DNA of 64,000 bases, taken from Desulfobacteraceae bacterium. GTDB taxonomy: Bacteria; Desulfobacterota; Desulfobacteria; Desulfobacterales; Desulfosalsimonadaceae. Within the stretch, counting starts at the first letter, position 1, and the number at the start of each line of letters is the position of its first letter. Positions 17,240 to 26,255 of the stretch are shown one piece after another. Position numbers and translations under genes: made by a program. The stretch is taken from NCBI GenBank assembly GCA_014237465.1, contig JABZFM010000021.1, forward strand, positions 1 to 64,000. Direction: 5' to 3'. The notes under the pieces were generated by a model. That model made no database searches. It was given only the letters and a program-made list of their open reading frames with translations, and had not been told where the DNA came from.

Positions 17240-18535
17240 TCAACTGGTGTAACCGATTGGCTTGTACAAATATTCAAAATTACTTATTTTGGAACGCCGG
17301 GCTTTAGCCATCTTTAATGTATACAACTCTAACCTTTTCGCAAAAAAATCCAGACCAATATTTGCATCAAGACAATCACCTGTTTTGTCAACAATTTCTT
17401 TATAAAAGGGTCCTAATATAAACATATTATGCCGTAAAAAACTGCTCAATGCGCGAATGTGGGTTATATCCGTCATGGAACTGGTACAGACAAATACAGA
17501 AAAAAGACGATCAGAAAGAACATAATTGTCACGACGCAAACATCTCGTTCTTTCAATAAATGGTTGATAATTATCTTTTCCGGCATCATTCCCGTTATAA
17601 CTGGTTAAAACAATCGTATCCGCCTTAACCATCTCATGTTGGATAAATCTCATATCATCATTTTCTGCTTTTCCGGAATCAGACGGGATGATGCATTTGT
17701 ATTCACTTTCAAGATTACCATTAGGACAGATATTGCAGGCAATGCATCTGTGAATATGTAATTCTGAAATATCCAAAACTTTTAATTCAATCTTTTCGGA
17801 AAATGGCAGACTCTCAATTTTGCGGATAAGTTTTTTGTGTTTATCTTTACAGGTTACTAAAAATAATATTCTCGCTGTAGATGAAATTTCTTCAATATTT
17901 AAACATTTAGAAAGTATGCTGACACGCTGTCCTGTTCCCATCGAGGTCATCAAACCAAAATTGTCATCAATAATCGTACCCATATGACCTGCCCAACCTG
18001 TTCCGCCATATTGCGAGGTAGGCGGACCATTCCCAACAACAGCGGCACCCATCTCTAATACATCTGAAAGAAAAAAAATATTGGTTGTTTCCTGGCCGCC
18101 GTTACGTTTTGCGCCCACAGACACAACCCCTGCGGCTTTCCCGTCAAGGGGGAGTAATTTTTCTTGCTGAAAATTTAAACTTTTGAGCCAATCAGCAATT
18201 AAGGAGGATCGATCACCGAAATAAACAGGACTGGATATTATATAACCATCTGCTTCAATTTGAGAATTTTTTATTGAAGGTTTATGTGCCGCACAATTTA
18301 AGGGGAAAAGATCCTTTAACTTGAAATATTTTATATCAGAGCCTGCATCAATAGCGCCATAAAGCGCAGCAACCAATAACGCCTCCGAATTACTGATTTT
18401 ACGATCTCCACCTTCTTTATAAATTAAATTAAATAAATCTTCAAAAGAACGACAATTTGTAATCGTGTTGATTACTCTGTCAGCATTCATCCGGCTTCTT
18501 ATACTTCCAGATAATCCTGTAATGATATTTTTCAA
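17240..18535 (-). CDS. Protein with two flavodoxin-like (FMN reductase/ISF-type) domains
   Basis: Residues 1-205 resemble an NADPH-dependent FMN reductase or iron-sulfur flavoprotein: TGLSGSIRSRMNADR near the N-terminus, GYIISSPVYFGDRSSLIADW and VSVGAKRNGGQETTN (flavin-binding loops). Residues 222-400 repeat the fold with ARILFLVTCKDKH, a cysteine cluster CIACNICPNG and ADTIVLTSYNG. Two flavodoxin-like domains in one chain are unusual. The TTG start is supported by CGGAG seven bases upstream. The first domain may bind FMN and the second an Fe-S cluster, giving an electron-transfer or reductase role. It is the last gene of an odd cassette with an enolase-like enzyme and ATP-grasp proteins. Confidence 0.7.
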   Translation of the reverse strand: MKNIITGLSGSIRSRMNADRVINTITNCRSFEDLFNLIYKEGGDRKISNSEALLVAALYGAIDAGSDIKYFKLKDLFPLNCAAHKPSIKNSQIEADGYIISSPVYFGDRSSLIADWLKSLNFQQEKLLPLDGKAAGVVSVGAKRNGGQETTNIFFLSDVLEMGAAVVGNGPPTSQYGGTGWAGHMGTIIDDNFGLMTSMGTGQRVSILSKCLNIEEISSTARILFLVTCKDKHKKLIRKIESLPFSEKIELKVLDISELHIHRCIACNICPNGNLESEYKCIIPSDSGKAENDDMRFIQHEMVKADTIVLTSYNGNDAGKDNYQPFIERTRCLRRDNYVLSDRLFSVFVCTSSMTDITHIRALSSFLRHNMFILGPFYKEIVDKTGDCLDANIGLDFFAKRLELYTLKMAKARRSKISNFEYLYKPIGYTS

Positions 18536-18569
18536 AATTTATCTCCGATCCGATCAATGAATGTTTTTT

Positions 18570-19574
18570 TTACTTTTCAACCATTATATTGTATTTAATC
18601 TGATTTTTGAGCCTTAAAAACCCAACGCTTTCTGAAGCCCCAAATATTCTGTGCTTGTTTTGATAATAAAAAACAAGTTCGTAATAGTTTGATATATCCG
18701 ATGCAACACCGTTACCTATGACGACGTTCATATGACTTTTTTTGGCCAATTCCAATGCATGTTCCAGCCTTGAGATACTGCCGAACTTGCATAGTTTTAA
18801 TTTAATAAAATGGACACCGGCATCATATGATTTAATGATATCAGACTCCGTATAAATTGATTCATCCAGCATTTGCGGAATCTTCAAATTTAATTTGTTA
18901 ATCTGTGCAACTTCTTCCCAACGATGCCTTGGCAACGGCTGTTCCAGATACTCTGCATGATCAGGAAGTTTAAGGGATAATAATTTTAGAATTTTTACAC
19001 TTTGATTAAATGTAAACCCGCAATTTGCATCAAACCGCAGCCGAATATCTTTCAAATCCAGTTCAGACAACTTGTAAATTGTTTCAATATCGCATTGAAC
19101 ATCTCTTCCAAATTTAATTTTAAAAACCCTGAATCCCTTTTCATATAAAGTATTTATTTCATACTTAATATTACCAATTGTTTTATTGCTGCATCCGATA
19201 GATTGAATTAAATCCTTTGTTCTTACAGCAACATGCCCGAATTTTCGTTGGTAGGACTCGATTGGAGGGACAAGGGAAGACATGGCAAAACTATTTTCAG
19301 GACCGATATGTTGATCGAAAAAGTTCAACGAAAATTCAACACTTTTCCCGATAACCGCCTTTGCAAACTGGTTTAATGAGTCGATTGAACTTTCCACGGT
19401 TTCTTCGGTATACCCTGTGAGGGGCGTGACTTCACCGTACAGAAGGGTTTCATCATCCAATTCAATCGTCACTACAACGGATTCAAAGCAAGTTAAAACA
19501 CCATATGATAATGCATAATCAGTCCTTAACTCATTACAGAGCGTTTTAATCTCAATGTTTTTAATATCAGGCAT
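18570..19574 (-). CDS. Enolase-superfamily enzyme (MLE/dipeptide epimerase-like)
   Basis: The barrel has the expected catalytic order: FKIKFGRD (KxK at the end of strand 2), RFDANCGF (metal Asp), YLEQPLPRHRW (metal Glu), QMLDESIY (third acidic residue) and HFIKLKLCKFG (Lys on strand 6). Lys on both sides is the muconate-lactonizing/OSBS/dipeptide-epimerase pattern. The N-terminal capping domain is normal in length (total 334). Next to an ATP-grasp ligase, an L-Ala-D/L-Glu-type epimerase or a related racemase is the most attractive function; o-succinylbenzoate synthase is unlikely because no menaquinone genes are near. The substrate is unknown. Confidence 0.8.
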   Translation of the reverse strand: MPDIKNIEIKTLCNELRTDYALSYGVLTCFESVVVTIELDDETLLYGEVTPLTGYTEETVESSIDSLNQFAKAVIGKSVEFSLNFFDQHIGPENSFAMSSLVPPIESYQRKFGHVAVRTKDLIQSIGCSNKTIGNIKYEINTLYEKGFRVFKIKFGRDVQCDIETIYKLSELDLKDIRLRFDANCGFTFNQSVKILKLLSLKLPDHAEYLEQPLPRHRWEEVAQINKLNLKIPQMLDESIYTESDIIKSYDAGVHFIKLKLCKFGSISRLEHALELAKKSHMNVVIGNGVASDISNYYELVFYYQNKHRIFGASESVGFLRLKNQIKYNIMVEK

Positions 19575-19613
19575 ATTTTAATAAAATTTAAAGTAAAAAT
19601 CAGAAAATAATCT

Positions 19614-20618
19614 TTAGATCATTTCTTCGTCTGTTATCCATTTTTCAACGATTCTTTCCCTGAAACCAATAATAAAGTTTGCCTCTTCATTACACTTTTC
19701 AATTGAAAGATAATCGGTTTTACCGGTTGATAACAGTTCAATCACAGCTGCTGGGTAATTTAAACCGGCCAGGGTAGTAAAATAACTGTATCCATTTAAC
19801 CGGCAGTTAACTTCCATTAAATAAAAATGTCCATTCCCTGAATGTTTTTTAAACTCAAGGTTAATCGGTCCACACCAGCCGCCCATTGATGAAATAATTT
19901 TTTTTGAAAAATTCAAAAGGTCTGGTTCCACAGCCAATGTCCCGGCATTCCCATAGCCTCCCCATGTCATAAAAGTAAGTTGGGATTTCGTGACAACTTC
20001 ACCATAGATATTACCGTCATTCCCATACAAAAGAAGGACGACATGAATACTGCCCGCGTCCCCGGGAATGAATTCCTGAAGTACGATTTCACTGCCAAAA
20101 TTTCTTGATATCGATGAAATATATTTTAGAAGATCTTTTTCATTGACTGCAACGCTGACCCCTTTTCCCCCGGCTTCACGACATGGTTTTACGACAACAG
20201 GATACTCGACTTCAGAAGGATTGTTGTAAATCAACGGAACTCTGAAGCCTTTTTCATGAAGTGTTTCCATAACCTTTTTTTTGTGTGACAATGTGTGAAA
20301 AATATTATAATCCGGTTTAAAAAAGTTGACAGGCGTGTCCCAGCCTCGATTGACCAGTTCGAGAACACCTTCCATGTCGTAATCGGACGTTGGTATCAAA
20401 ATATTGATCCTGTATTGTTTAATAATTTCATCTAATTTATTCCGATAATTTTCCAAATCTCTCGCCGGAGGTATTGTCACCGGGGTAATCGTTTCATCGT
20501 ACAAACCACTTGCATATTTATTACAGTCAGTAACAAATAACTGCATATCATAGCGTTTCTTCAAAGATCTGATGTAGTTAATTGCAGAGGCTTCTGCTGA
20601 AAGCACAAGTACGTTCAT
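19614..20618 (-). CDS. ATP-grasp carboxylate-amine/thiol ligase-like protein
   Basis: ATP-grasp features in order: N-terminal Rossmann-like part (MNVLVLSAEASAINYIRSL), YPVVVKPCREAGGKGVSV (ATP-binding Lys and Gly-rich loop), IVLQEFIPGDAGSIHVVLL and the metal-binding end FYLMEVNCRLNGYSYFTT (Glu, Asn). Such enzymes form amide or peptide bonds through an acyl-phosphate. The gene lies two bases from the one upstream and 39 bases from the enolase-like gene, so the two probably work in one pathway, for example dipeptide formation and epimerisation. Amino-acid partners cannot be predicted. Confidence 0.8.
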   Translation of the reverse strand: MNVLVLSAEASAINYIRSLKKRYDMQLFVTDCNKYASGLYDETITPVTIPPARDLENYRNKLDEIIKQYRINILIPTSDYDMEGVLELVNRGWDTPVNFFKPDYNIFHTLSHKKKVMETLHEKGFRVPLIYNNPSEVEYPVVVKPCREAGGKGVSVAVNEKDLLKYISSISRNFGSEIVLQEFIPGDAGSIHVVLLLYGNDGNIYGEVVTKSQLTFMTWGGYGNAGTLAVEPDLLNFSKKIISSMGGWCGPINLEFKKHSGNGHFYLMEVNCRLNGYSYFTTLAGLNYPAAVIELLSTGKTDYLSIEKCNEEANFIIGFRERIVEKWITDEEMI

Positions 20619-20620
20619 AT

Positions 20621-21466
20621 CTATAGCCTTTTATAGCTCGAATAAGTTGGGGTTGCGATATACTTTATTCCACTTCTCGCAATGTGGACACCTGGTTCAC
20701 TAATTGATAGGCAATCAATGCCACTCTTGGTGAAAACACCAAAGACTCCTTTTGGAACCGGTCGAAAGGATGAAATAAAATAATTATTTTTCTGCTCTAT
20801 CCAGTTGAACGTAAAAAACCCCAAATGATTCATGGCAGATAACGCAGCCACCGATTTATCTATCATCAATGGGTGGTAAACGGTTTCTCCGGCAAAAAGG
20901 AAATCCTCCCTGCCAAATGCCTGGCGATGAATCAGAAATACAGCTAAAGAGATTGAGCGACTATTTGTTCGATTGCCGGTCACAACGTAATCTGTTGTGC
21001 CATCTAAATATTTTTGAAATACGGTTCCACACTCATAAGCCTTATAAGACGAAATGACATCCAAAGGTTTCCCTGTCAAGGCTTCATCAGGGTGGTGAAA
21101 TAGATTGCCCTTTCGAATCCAGTCTTCATTTTTTGGCGGTTGGTCATATACAGGCAGAATAATATCCGAGAATTCCTGAGACAAATAATTCATAACAGTT
21201 AACAGCTCAAATCGACGGAATTTATTTAAAGGATATTTACTTTTTTCGTTAATCCATCTTGGACAGAGCGGGAGATGATGATCACTTTCAAAATCATCAG
21301 ATTGCGGATAACACGGTTTATCAACTTTAAAAATTTCAACATTTGGCAGGTCCCAGCCATCAATTATCGGCTGGTCCGTAAAAAAAATGAAATGCCTGTC
21401 CGGCCAGGCCTGAGCAGCTGAAACAGCAGCCTGCTTTTCTGCACCAAGAAGAATGTATTTATTCAT
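20621..21466 (-). CDS. Unrecognised protein, possibly a divergent ATP-grasp partner
   Basis: I do not recognise a family with confidence. The N-terminus MNKYILLGAEKQAAVSAAQ and FIFFTDQPI look like a small Rossmann domain. Later FQKYLDGTTDYVVTG and FFTFNWIEQKNNYFISSFRP resemble, in order and spacing, the lid and metal-binding strands of ATP-grasp enzymes, but the usual VKP lysine motif is not evident and the metal Glu-Asn pair is altered. It may be an inactive paralog or a binding subunit for the ligase two bases downstream. It is found in the same operon as the enolase-like and flavin proteins. Confidence 0.5.
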   Translation of the reverse strand: MNKYILLGAEKQAAVSAAQAWPDRHFIFFTDQPIIDGWDLPNVEIFKVDKPCYPQSDDFESDHHLPLCPRWINEKSKYPLNKFRRFELLTVMNYLSQEFSDIILPVYDQPPKNEDWIRKGNLFHHPDEALTGKPLDVISSYKAYECGTVFQKYLDGTTDYVVTGNRTNSRSISLAVFLIHRQAFGREDFLFAGETVYHPLMIDKSVAALSAMNHLGFFTFNWIEQKNNYFISSFRPVPKGVFGVFTKSGIDCLSISEPGVHIARSGIKYIATPTYSSYKRL

Positions 21467-21530
21467 TTGCTTCCTTTTGTAAAAATAATATCGATATCCC
21501 CAGTGTACTCAGTGAAATTTAATGCCTTCA

Positions 21531-22481
21531 TCACTTTGGGCTTATAATCGTTTCAATTATATTCAACGCTCCACCAATCCCGCCAATGGCAAAACGATTC
21601 AAACAAACCAACATTGAGAAAGTGACTGCGTCTGATGCAGAAATTCCAAACATTGTTAGCAAAAAAACCAACGTTCCTTCACGAACGCCAAGCCCCCCAA
21701 GCGAAATTGGTAGAAGTGCTGTAAAATATGCCAATGGGATGATTAAAAAAAAAATTTTTAGGGACAATGATAGATGTATTGCGTAAGACAACAGAAAAGA
21801 TACAAAAATATCCGTAGATTGGAAAAGTGCTGACAGGATTAAGGCTTGAAATAAAATACCACCTCTAATCGTGCTAAATGGCAACACTGCTTTTTGAATA
21901 TATCCGAAGATTCCCTTAAATTTTTTTTTCTGGAGAATATGCCTTCCCATACGACAGCCGAATATAAAAAGGATGATTCCCATGATACCGGCGGCAGCAA
22001 AAGGAAGCATTCGTTGTGTGTTGACAGCAGGCGTAAGATTCGTCAGTGTTGATGGGGGGCAAATAAGTATATAGAAAATCATGGAAAATAAGACAAGGAC
22101 GCCACAGACACGTTCTAAAATGACAATTGATGTGGCAGTACTGATTTTACACTTTGTTTGACGAACACATAGCTGGATGCGAAATATGTCACCGCCTAAA
22201 TTTCCCGGCAAAAAAGTACCATAAAAGAACCCCACCATATACCCGTAAAAGGCATACCAACTGGAAATTATCAGATTGTTGCTCGATAGTAGAATTTTCC
22301 AACGTGACGACGCAAACCAGAAACCGATCAAAGAAATAACGGGTGCAATAAATATAATACAAGAACTCCTTTTTAAAGTGGCTAATACCTTTTCAGTGTC
22401 AACCAGACAAATTAAATATATCAATAAGAACACACTCAAAAAAATTTTAAAATAAAACCAAAGTTTTCTTTTTTCTATCAT
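21531..22481 (-). CDS. YbhN/LPG-synthase-TM-like integral membrane protein
   Basis: About seven to eight hydrophobic helices with the two hallmark motifs of the lysylphosphatidylglycerol-synthase membrane (UPF0104/YbhN) family: FLPGNLGGDIFR and LPISLGGLGVREG. Family members include flippase-like domains for lipids, and many relatives sit in glycan or lipid-modification loci. I chose ATG 22481 (MIEKRKLWFYFK); a TTG at 22532 would add a non-conserved 17 residues. No synthetase domain is attached. It could export or flip the product of the neighbouring cassette or a lipid-linked sugar of region 1. Confidence 0.75.
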   Translation of the reverse strand: MIEKRKLWFYFKIFLSVFLLIYLICLVDTEKVLATLKRSSCIIFIAPVISLIGFWFASSRWKILLSSNNLIISSWYAFYGYMVGFFYGTFLPGNLGGDIFRIQLCVRQTKCKISTATSIVILERVCGVLVLFSMIFYILICPPSTLTNLTPAVNTQRMLPFAAAGIMGIILFIFGCRMGRHILQKKKFKGIFGYIQKAVLPFSTIRGGILFQALILSALFQSTDIFVSFLLSYAIHLSLSLKIFFLIIPLAYFTALLPISLGGLGVREGTLVFLLTMFGISASDAVTFSMLVCLNRFAIGGIGGALNIIETIISPK

Positions 22482-22554
22482 AAAAACTACCAATCTCGCC
22501 GACAATGGGATGGAGATGAAAAAAACATTCAACTCTTATTTGAAGGGATATGAT

Positions 22555-23964
22555 TTAATCTGCTTTTTTAACTTCTGAGCAAGGAAACCATTCCATAGGA
22601 TTTTCAAAATTAACATCTGAGCGTATATATATCTTTTTAACTTCTCCCAAAAACATTATATGAGTGCCAAGCATTACCTCCTTTGTAACTTGGCAAATAA
22701 AATTTATCGGCAATGCCGGTAAAATTGGAACATCTTCATCCGTATACCATTCGAGACCTGCATTCTTTATTTTATCAGGATCTTCTGAAAAAGATATGTT
22801 TCCTGAGAATTGAATTGCATCAATAATTTTTTCATTAATATAGGGCACCCCACAACCAAACTTCTTCGTTTTTTTAATGATATTTAAAGTCGCTCTTGGC
22901 TTATATCGTTCATTAATAGCGGCATAGGCAATACAGACCGCAATGGTCATAGGATGCCGGCTGACTACCATCGTAGACCCGCAAGGCATTATATTCGGAT
23001 TTCCATCATCAGCCCATGTATTGACAAAAGAAAGTGGTGAAGGGAAAAAACACGGCCAGCGCGCCCTGTCATTATCAACTTCCACCTGATCTTTCGGCAG
23101 CGGTGGAAGATACTTAACAGCCATTCCATTTTGAAGTTCGTCGAATTCAAAAGCAGTCGTTGATGATGAGGGAAATCGATAATGAGGTGTATATCCTTTC
23201 TGGTATTTTTGTTTAAAAACTTTGTTTTTGTCTGTTGGTGTAAGGAATCCCAAATCCTTAAAAAGTGGATTCCAGGCAGGCAGGCTCCGCCAGCAAACCT
23301 GGCTTTTACATCCGGCAATATCTTCTCTCAGCTGAATGGCATTTATTTCGAAAAAATATAAGCGATGGCTGTCCACATCTTTCCAGGGATTTTCAAAAAT
23401 TTTGCCCCCCAGAAAGTCTTTTCCAGGTTTGACAAGCTTCGCCTCATATACCATATAAGAATCTTCAAAAACCGGGGCGGGGTTGGTTAAAGCCGTCCGC
23501 ACCTTCAATCCCGAAGCAGTTATTCGATCATATATCTGATCATCCGAAAATTCAGCAACCGCATCTAACGCCTTATCAAAATTTTTTCCTGGTGGCAGAA
23601 ACTGTACATTTACAGTTTTACTTTGTTCAATCATCTTCATAAATTTTTTACGAGGATAATGTCTGTCGGAAATGAGCTCTGTGCAGAAACTAAGGGCGAG
23701 TATATAGGGAAATCTGTTTACAATCGTAGCGCCAACGCTTCTTTCCATGGCAACCTTCGATCCATCGGAAGTTGTTACAAGACATATGGGAGCTGGAAAA
23801 AAAGCCGGCCAGCGGCTATCATTTGCCAGATTTTCTTTAGTTTCCGGCAATTCTCTAACAAAAAAATCTCCATTTAATGATGTTTTCCATGCATGAGTTT
23901 TTGTTAAGTCTAAGTCCGGCCAATGATATTTATATTTTCTTATGCCATTAAAATCCATTATCAT
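22555..23964 (-). CDS. Tandem flavin-reductase-like (split-barrel) protein
   Basis: Two flavin reductase-like FMN-binding split-barrel units in one 469-residue chain. The first begins around residue 50 (RWPAFFPAPICLVTTSDGSK, then MERSVGATIVNRFPYILAL). The second begins around residue 300 (RWPCFFPSPLSFVNTWADDG, then MPCGSTMVVSRHPMTIAVCI). Single-domain members bind FMN and pass electrons or carry out reductive steps. A doubled version is unusual, and the cassette also holds a doubled flavodoxin-like protein. It is the first gene of the cassette; the gap of 39 bases to the aminotransferase upstream allows co-transcription. Confidence 0.7.
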   Translation of the reverse strand: MIMDFNGIRKYKYHWPDLDLTKTHAWKTSLNGDFFVRELPETKENLANDSRWPAFFPAPICLVTTSDGSKVAMERSVGATIVNRFPYILALSFCTELISDRHYPRKKFMKMIEQSKTVNVQFLPPGKNFDKALDAVAEFSDDQIYDRITASGLKVRTALTNPAPVFEDSYMVYEAKLVKPGKDFLGGKIFENPWKDVDSHRLYFFEINAIQLREDIAGCKSQVCWRSLPAWNPLFKDLGFLTPTDKNKVFKQKYQKGYTPHYRFPSSSTTAFEFDELQNGMAVKYLPPLPKDQVEVDNDRARWPCFFPSPLSFVNTWADDGNPNIMPCGSTMVVSRHPMTIAVCIAYAAINERYKPRATLNIIKKTKKFGCGVPYINEKIIDAIQFSGNISFSEDPDKIKNAGLEWYTDEDVPILPALPINFICQVTKEVMLGTHIMFLGEVKKIYIRSDVNFENPMEWFPCSEVKKAD

Positions 23965-24003
23965 CCTATGAATGTGTTATATGAATAATATTGAGTAGCA
24001 GCA

Positions 24004-25245
24004 TTATTGATTTAATACTTTTCGAACTTTATTAACTACAGTTTCGACTTCCTGATCTGTCATATCCGGATAAAGGGGTAAAACGATGCTGTGATTCATT
24101 GCATTCTCACTTTCCAACAGTTTGCCGTTCCGCCAACTATCTTTATAATGTGCCTCCATATGCGCACACATCACCCCACGCCTTACGGCAATCCCTTCGG
24201 CTTGCAGGGCTTCCATTACTTCAAACTGATTATAATCCGGATTTAGTCGTACAATATAGCTTTGCCAATTAGTACGCGCATAAGCCGGCTCAACCGGGAT
24301 ATCAATTCCATCAACACTTGAAAGCAGTTGGTTATACAGATTCCCCAAATGCCTTCTTCTCTCAATTATAACATCTAAGCGCTTTAGCTGTTCAATACCA
24401 ACCGCCGCCTGGATGTCAGTGAGGCGATAATTAAATCCCAGAGCAGGATATTCTTCTATAATCACCTGATCTGATTTAAACCGATCAAAATCAGAAACGC
24501 TCATCCCCTGATGTCTTAACAATCGAAACTGCTTGTCAAAATTGCTGTTATCCGTGGTAATCATACCACCATCACCAGTTGTTAAGACCTTTCTGGGATG
24601 GAAACTGAAACAGGCCACATCACCATGGGGTCGACCGATTCTTTCCCACGTCATACCCTCATCAAAAGTGATTTCACTACCGATTGCGCAGGCGGCATCT
24701 TCAACTATGGGAATCTTGCAATACTCTGCGACAGGCAGAATTTTCGAAAGATCTGCCGGCATACCCATTTGATGAACCGCTATTATTGCTGATAAACGCC
24801 CACCTGGCGCCTCCTGGTTGCACAGAGGACTTGTTTTTGAACACAATCGGTGAATATCTTTATACCGGTAATGACTATCTTTAAAATAAAAGTCGTTTTC
24901 AATGACCCGAAAAAGTTCGTCAGGATCGACGTTATATGTATCAGGATCAATATCGATAAATATGGGCTCAGCACCGCAATATCGAACAGCATTCGCAGAA
25001 GCTATAAAACTGTGACTGACAGTAATGACCACATCGCCAGGCTTAACGCCGACGGCCAGTAAAGAAAGATGCAAGGCTGCAGTGCAGCTTGAGACGGCAC
25101 ACGCATGAGTCGCATTAACAGATTTTGCAAAAGCTTTTTCAAATAATTTGACTTTTGGGCCCTGGGTTACCCATCCAGACAATATAGTGGAGGCAGCAGC
25201 ATCTGCTTCATTTTGCCCTAAAACCGGCTTTGCTAACGGGATCAA
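24004..25245 (-). CDS. DegT/DnrJ/EryC1/StrS-family sugar aminotransferase
   Basis: Type I fold PLP enzyme: SGWVTQGPKVKLFEKAFA, CAVSSCTAALHLSLLAVG, IVEDAACAIGSE and FSFHPRKVLTTGDGGMI with the PLP lysine. There is a long insert of about 40 residues (residues 110-150, containing a Cys-rich CSKTSPLCNQE) before the usual AIIAVHQMGMP, not found in the three other family members in this window. The TTG start has GGGAGG about eleven bases upstream. It probably makes a 3- or 4-amino sugar; the precise substrate is not deducible. It follows the epimerase gene by five bases. Confidence 0.82.
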   Translation of the reverse strand: MIPLAKPVLGQNEADAAASTILSGWVTQGPKVKLFEKAFAKSVNATHACAVSSCTAALHLSLLAVGVKPGDVVITVSHSFIASANAVRYCGAEPIFIDIDPDTYNVDPDELFRVIENDFYFKDSHYRYKDIHRLCSKTSPLCNQEAPGGRLSAIIAVHQMGMPADLSKILPVAEYCKIPIVEDAACAIGSEITFDEGMTWERIGRPHGDVACFSFHPRKVLTTGDGGMITTDNSNFDKQFRLLRHQGMSVSDFDRFKSDQVIIEEYPALGFNYRLTDIQAAVGIEQLKRLDVIIERRRHLGNLYNQLLSSVDGIDIPVEPAYARTNWQSYIVRLNPDYNQFEVMEALQAEGIAVRRGVMCAHMEAHYKDSWRNGKLLESENAMNHSIVLPLYPDMTDQEVETVVNKVRKVLNQ

Positions 25246-25250
25246 AATTC

Positions 25251-26255
25251 TTAAACCTCCCAGTTGCGAGCGACTTCATCTTTTAATAAATTTTTTATCC
25301 CTATCGGGTGGTTACGAAAGTATTCAACGGTCCGTTTCAACCCTTCTTTAAATTCAATATTCGGCTTCCATCCACAAAATGACATAAATTTTTGCGAATC
25401 AGCATAAAGCCTTAATACGTCTCCGGGGCGGGAGTCGATAAAATCAATCCTTACTGTAGAATTTGAGACTATGCGTGCAATACTGTTCACTAAATTTTTA
25501 ATGGAAATTTCAAAATTACTTCCAATATTTAAGGTTTCACCGACAATATTGTCATTCTCAACAGCCGCCACCAAAGCGTCTGCCGTGTCTACAACATAGG
25601 TAAAATCCCTTGTTTGACTTCCATCTCCAAAAACAACAATTGGTTGATTGTTTAATGCTCTTACAATGGTTTTGGGGATTACTTCTCCGGCATCTCCTTC
25701 ATGGTGTGATCGAGGTCCAAAAGTATTAAATGGTCGGATCACGGTAACCGGCATACCATATGTTTTATGATAAGCCCTTGCATAAGACTCACCTGCCAAT
25801 TTACTGGCACCGTATACTGTGCATGGCAATGTCGGATGAGATTCAGGCATGGGTACATATTCTGCAGTTCCATAAACTTCAGAAGATGAACAATAAATAA
25901 AACGTTCAATATTATTGCGATATGCACTATCTAAAATAAGCAACGTGCCTTCTGCATTCACTCGATGATTCTCAAATGGATGAGCGATGGAATGCCTAAC
26001 GCCTAAACATGCAAGATGAAATACAATATCAATCTTTTCCATCGCCCGGCCGACATCAACAGGATCTGTAACGCTGCCGCGATGAAACTCAAAGGCTTTT
26101 GTATTAAAATGGTGGGAAATATTCTCAAGATTGCCGTTGACCAGATTATCAAGTACTCGCACCGAATAGTGCTTTTTCATGAGTGCGTCAACTAAATGAG
26201 AACCGATAAAGCCGGCTCCACCGGTCACAAGACATTTTTTCCCTTCATTTAACAT
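25251..26255 (-). CDS. NAD-dependent epimerase/dehydratase (extended SDR)
   Basis: An extended short-chain dehydrogenase: NAD loop VTGGAGFIGSHLVDAL, FHLACLGVRHS, catalytic YCSSSEVYG and YGASKLAGES (YxxxK), and RPFNTFGPRSHHEG. It resembles UDP-glucose 4-epimerase or 4,6-dehydratase relatives of O-antigen loci. The SSSEVYG in place of T-D-E-V-Y-G argues against a dTDP-glucose 4,6-dehydratase, favouring an epimerase or decarboxylase type. It overlaps the downstream-coordinate aminotransferase by seven bases and supplies a keto-sugar or epimer to it. Confidence 0.82.
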   Translation of the reverse strand: MLNEGKKCLVTGGAGFIGSHLVDALMKKHYSVRVLDNLVNGNLENISHHFNTKAFEFHRGSVTDPVDVGRAMEKIDIVFHLACLGVRHSIAHPFENHRVNAEGTLLILDSAYRNNIERFIYCSSSEVYGTAEYVPMPESHPTLPCTVYGASKLAGESYARAYHKTYGMPVTVIRPFNTFGPRSHHEGDAGEVIPKTIVRALNNQPIVVFGDGSQTRDFTYVVDTADALVAAVENDNIVGETLNIGSNFEISIKNLVNSIARIVSNSTVRIDFIDSRPGDVLRLYADSQKFMSFCGWKPNIEFKEGLKRTVEYFRNHPIGIKNLLKDEVARNWEV

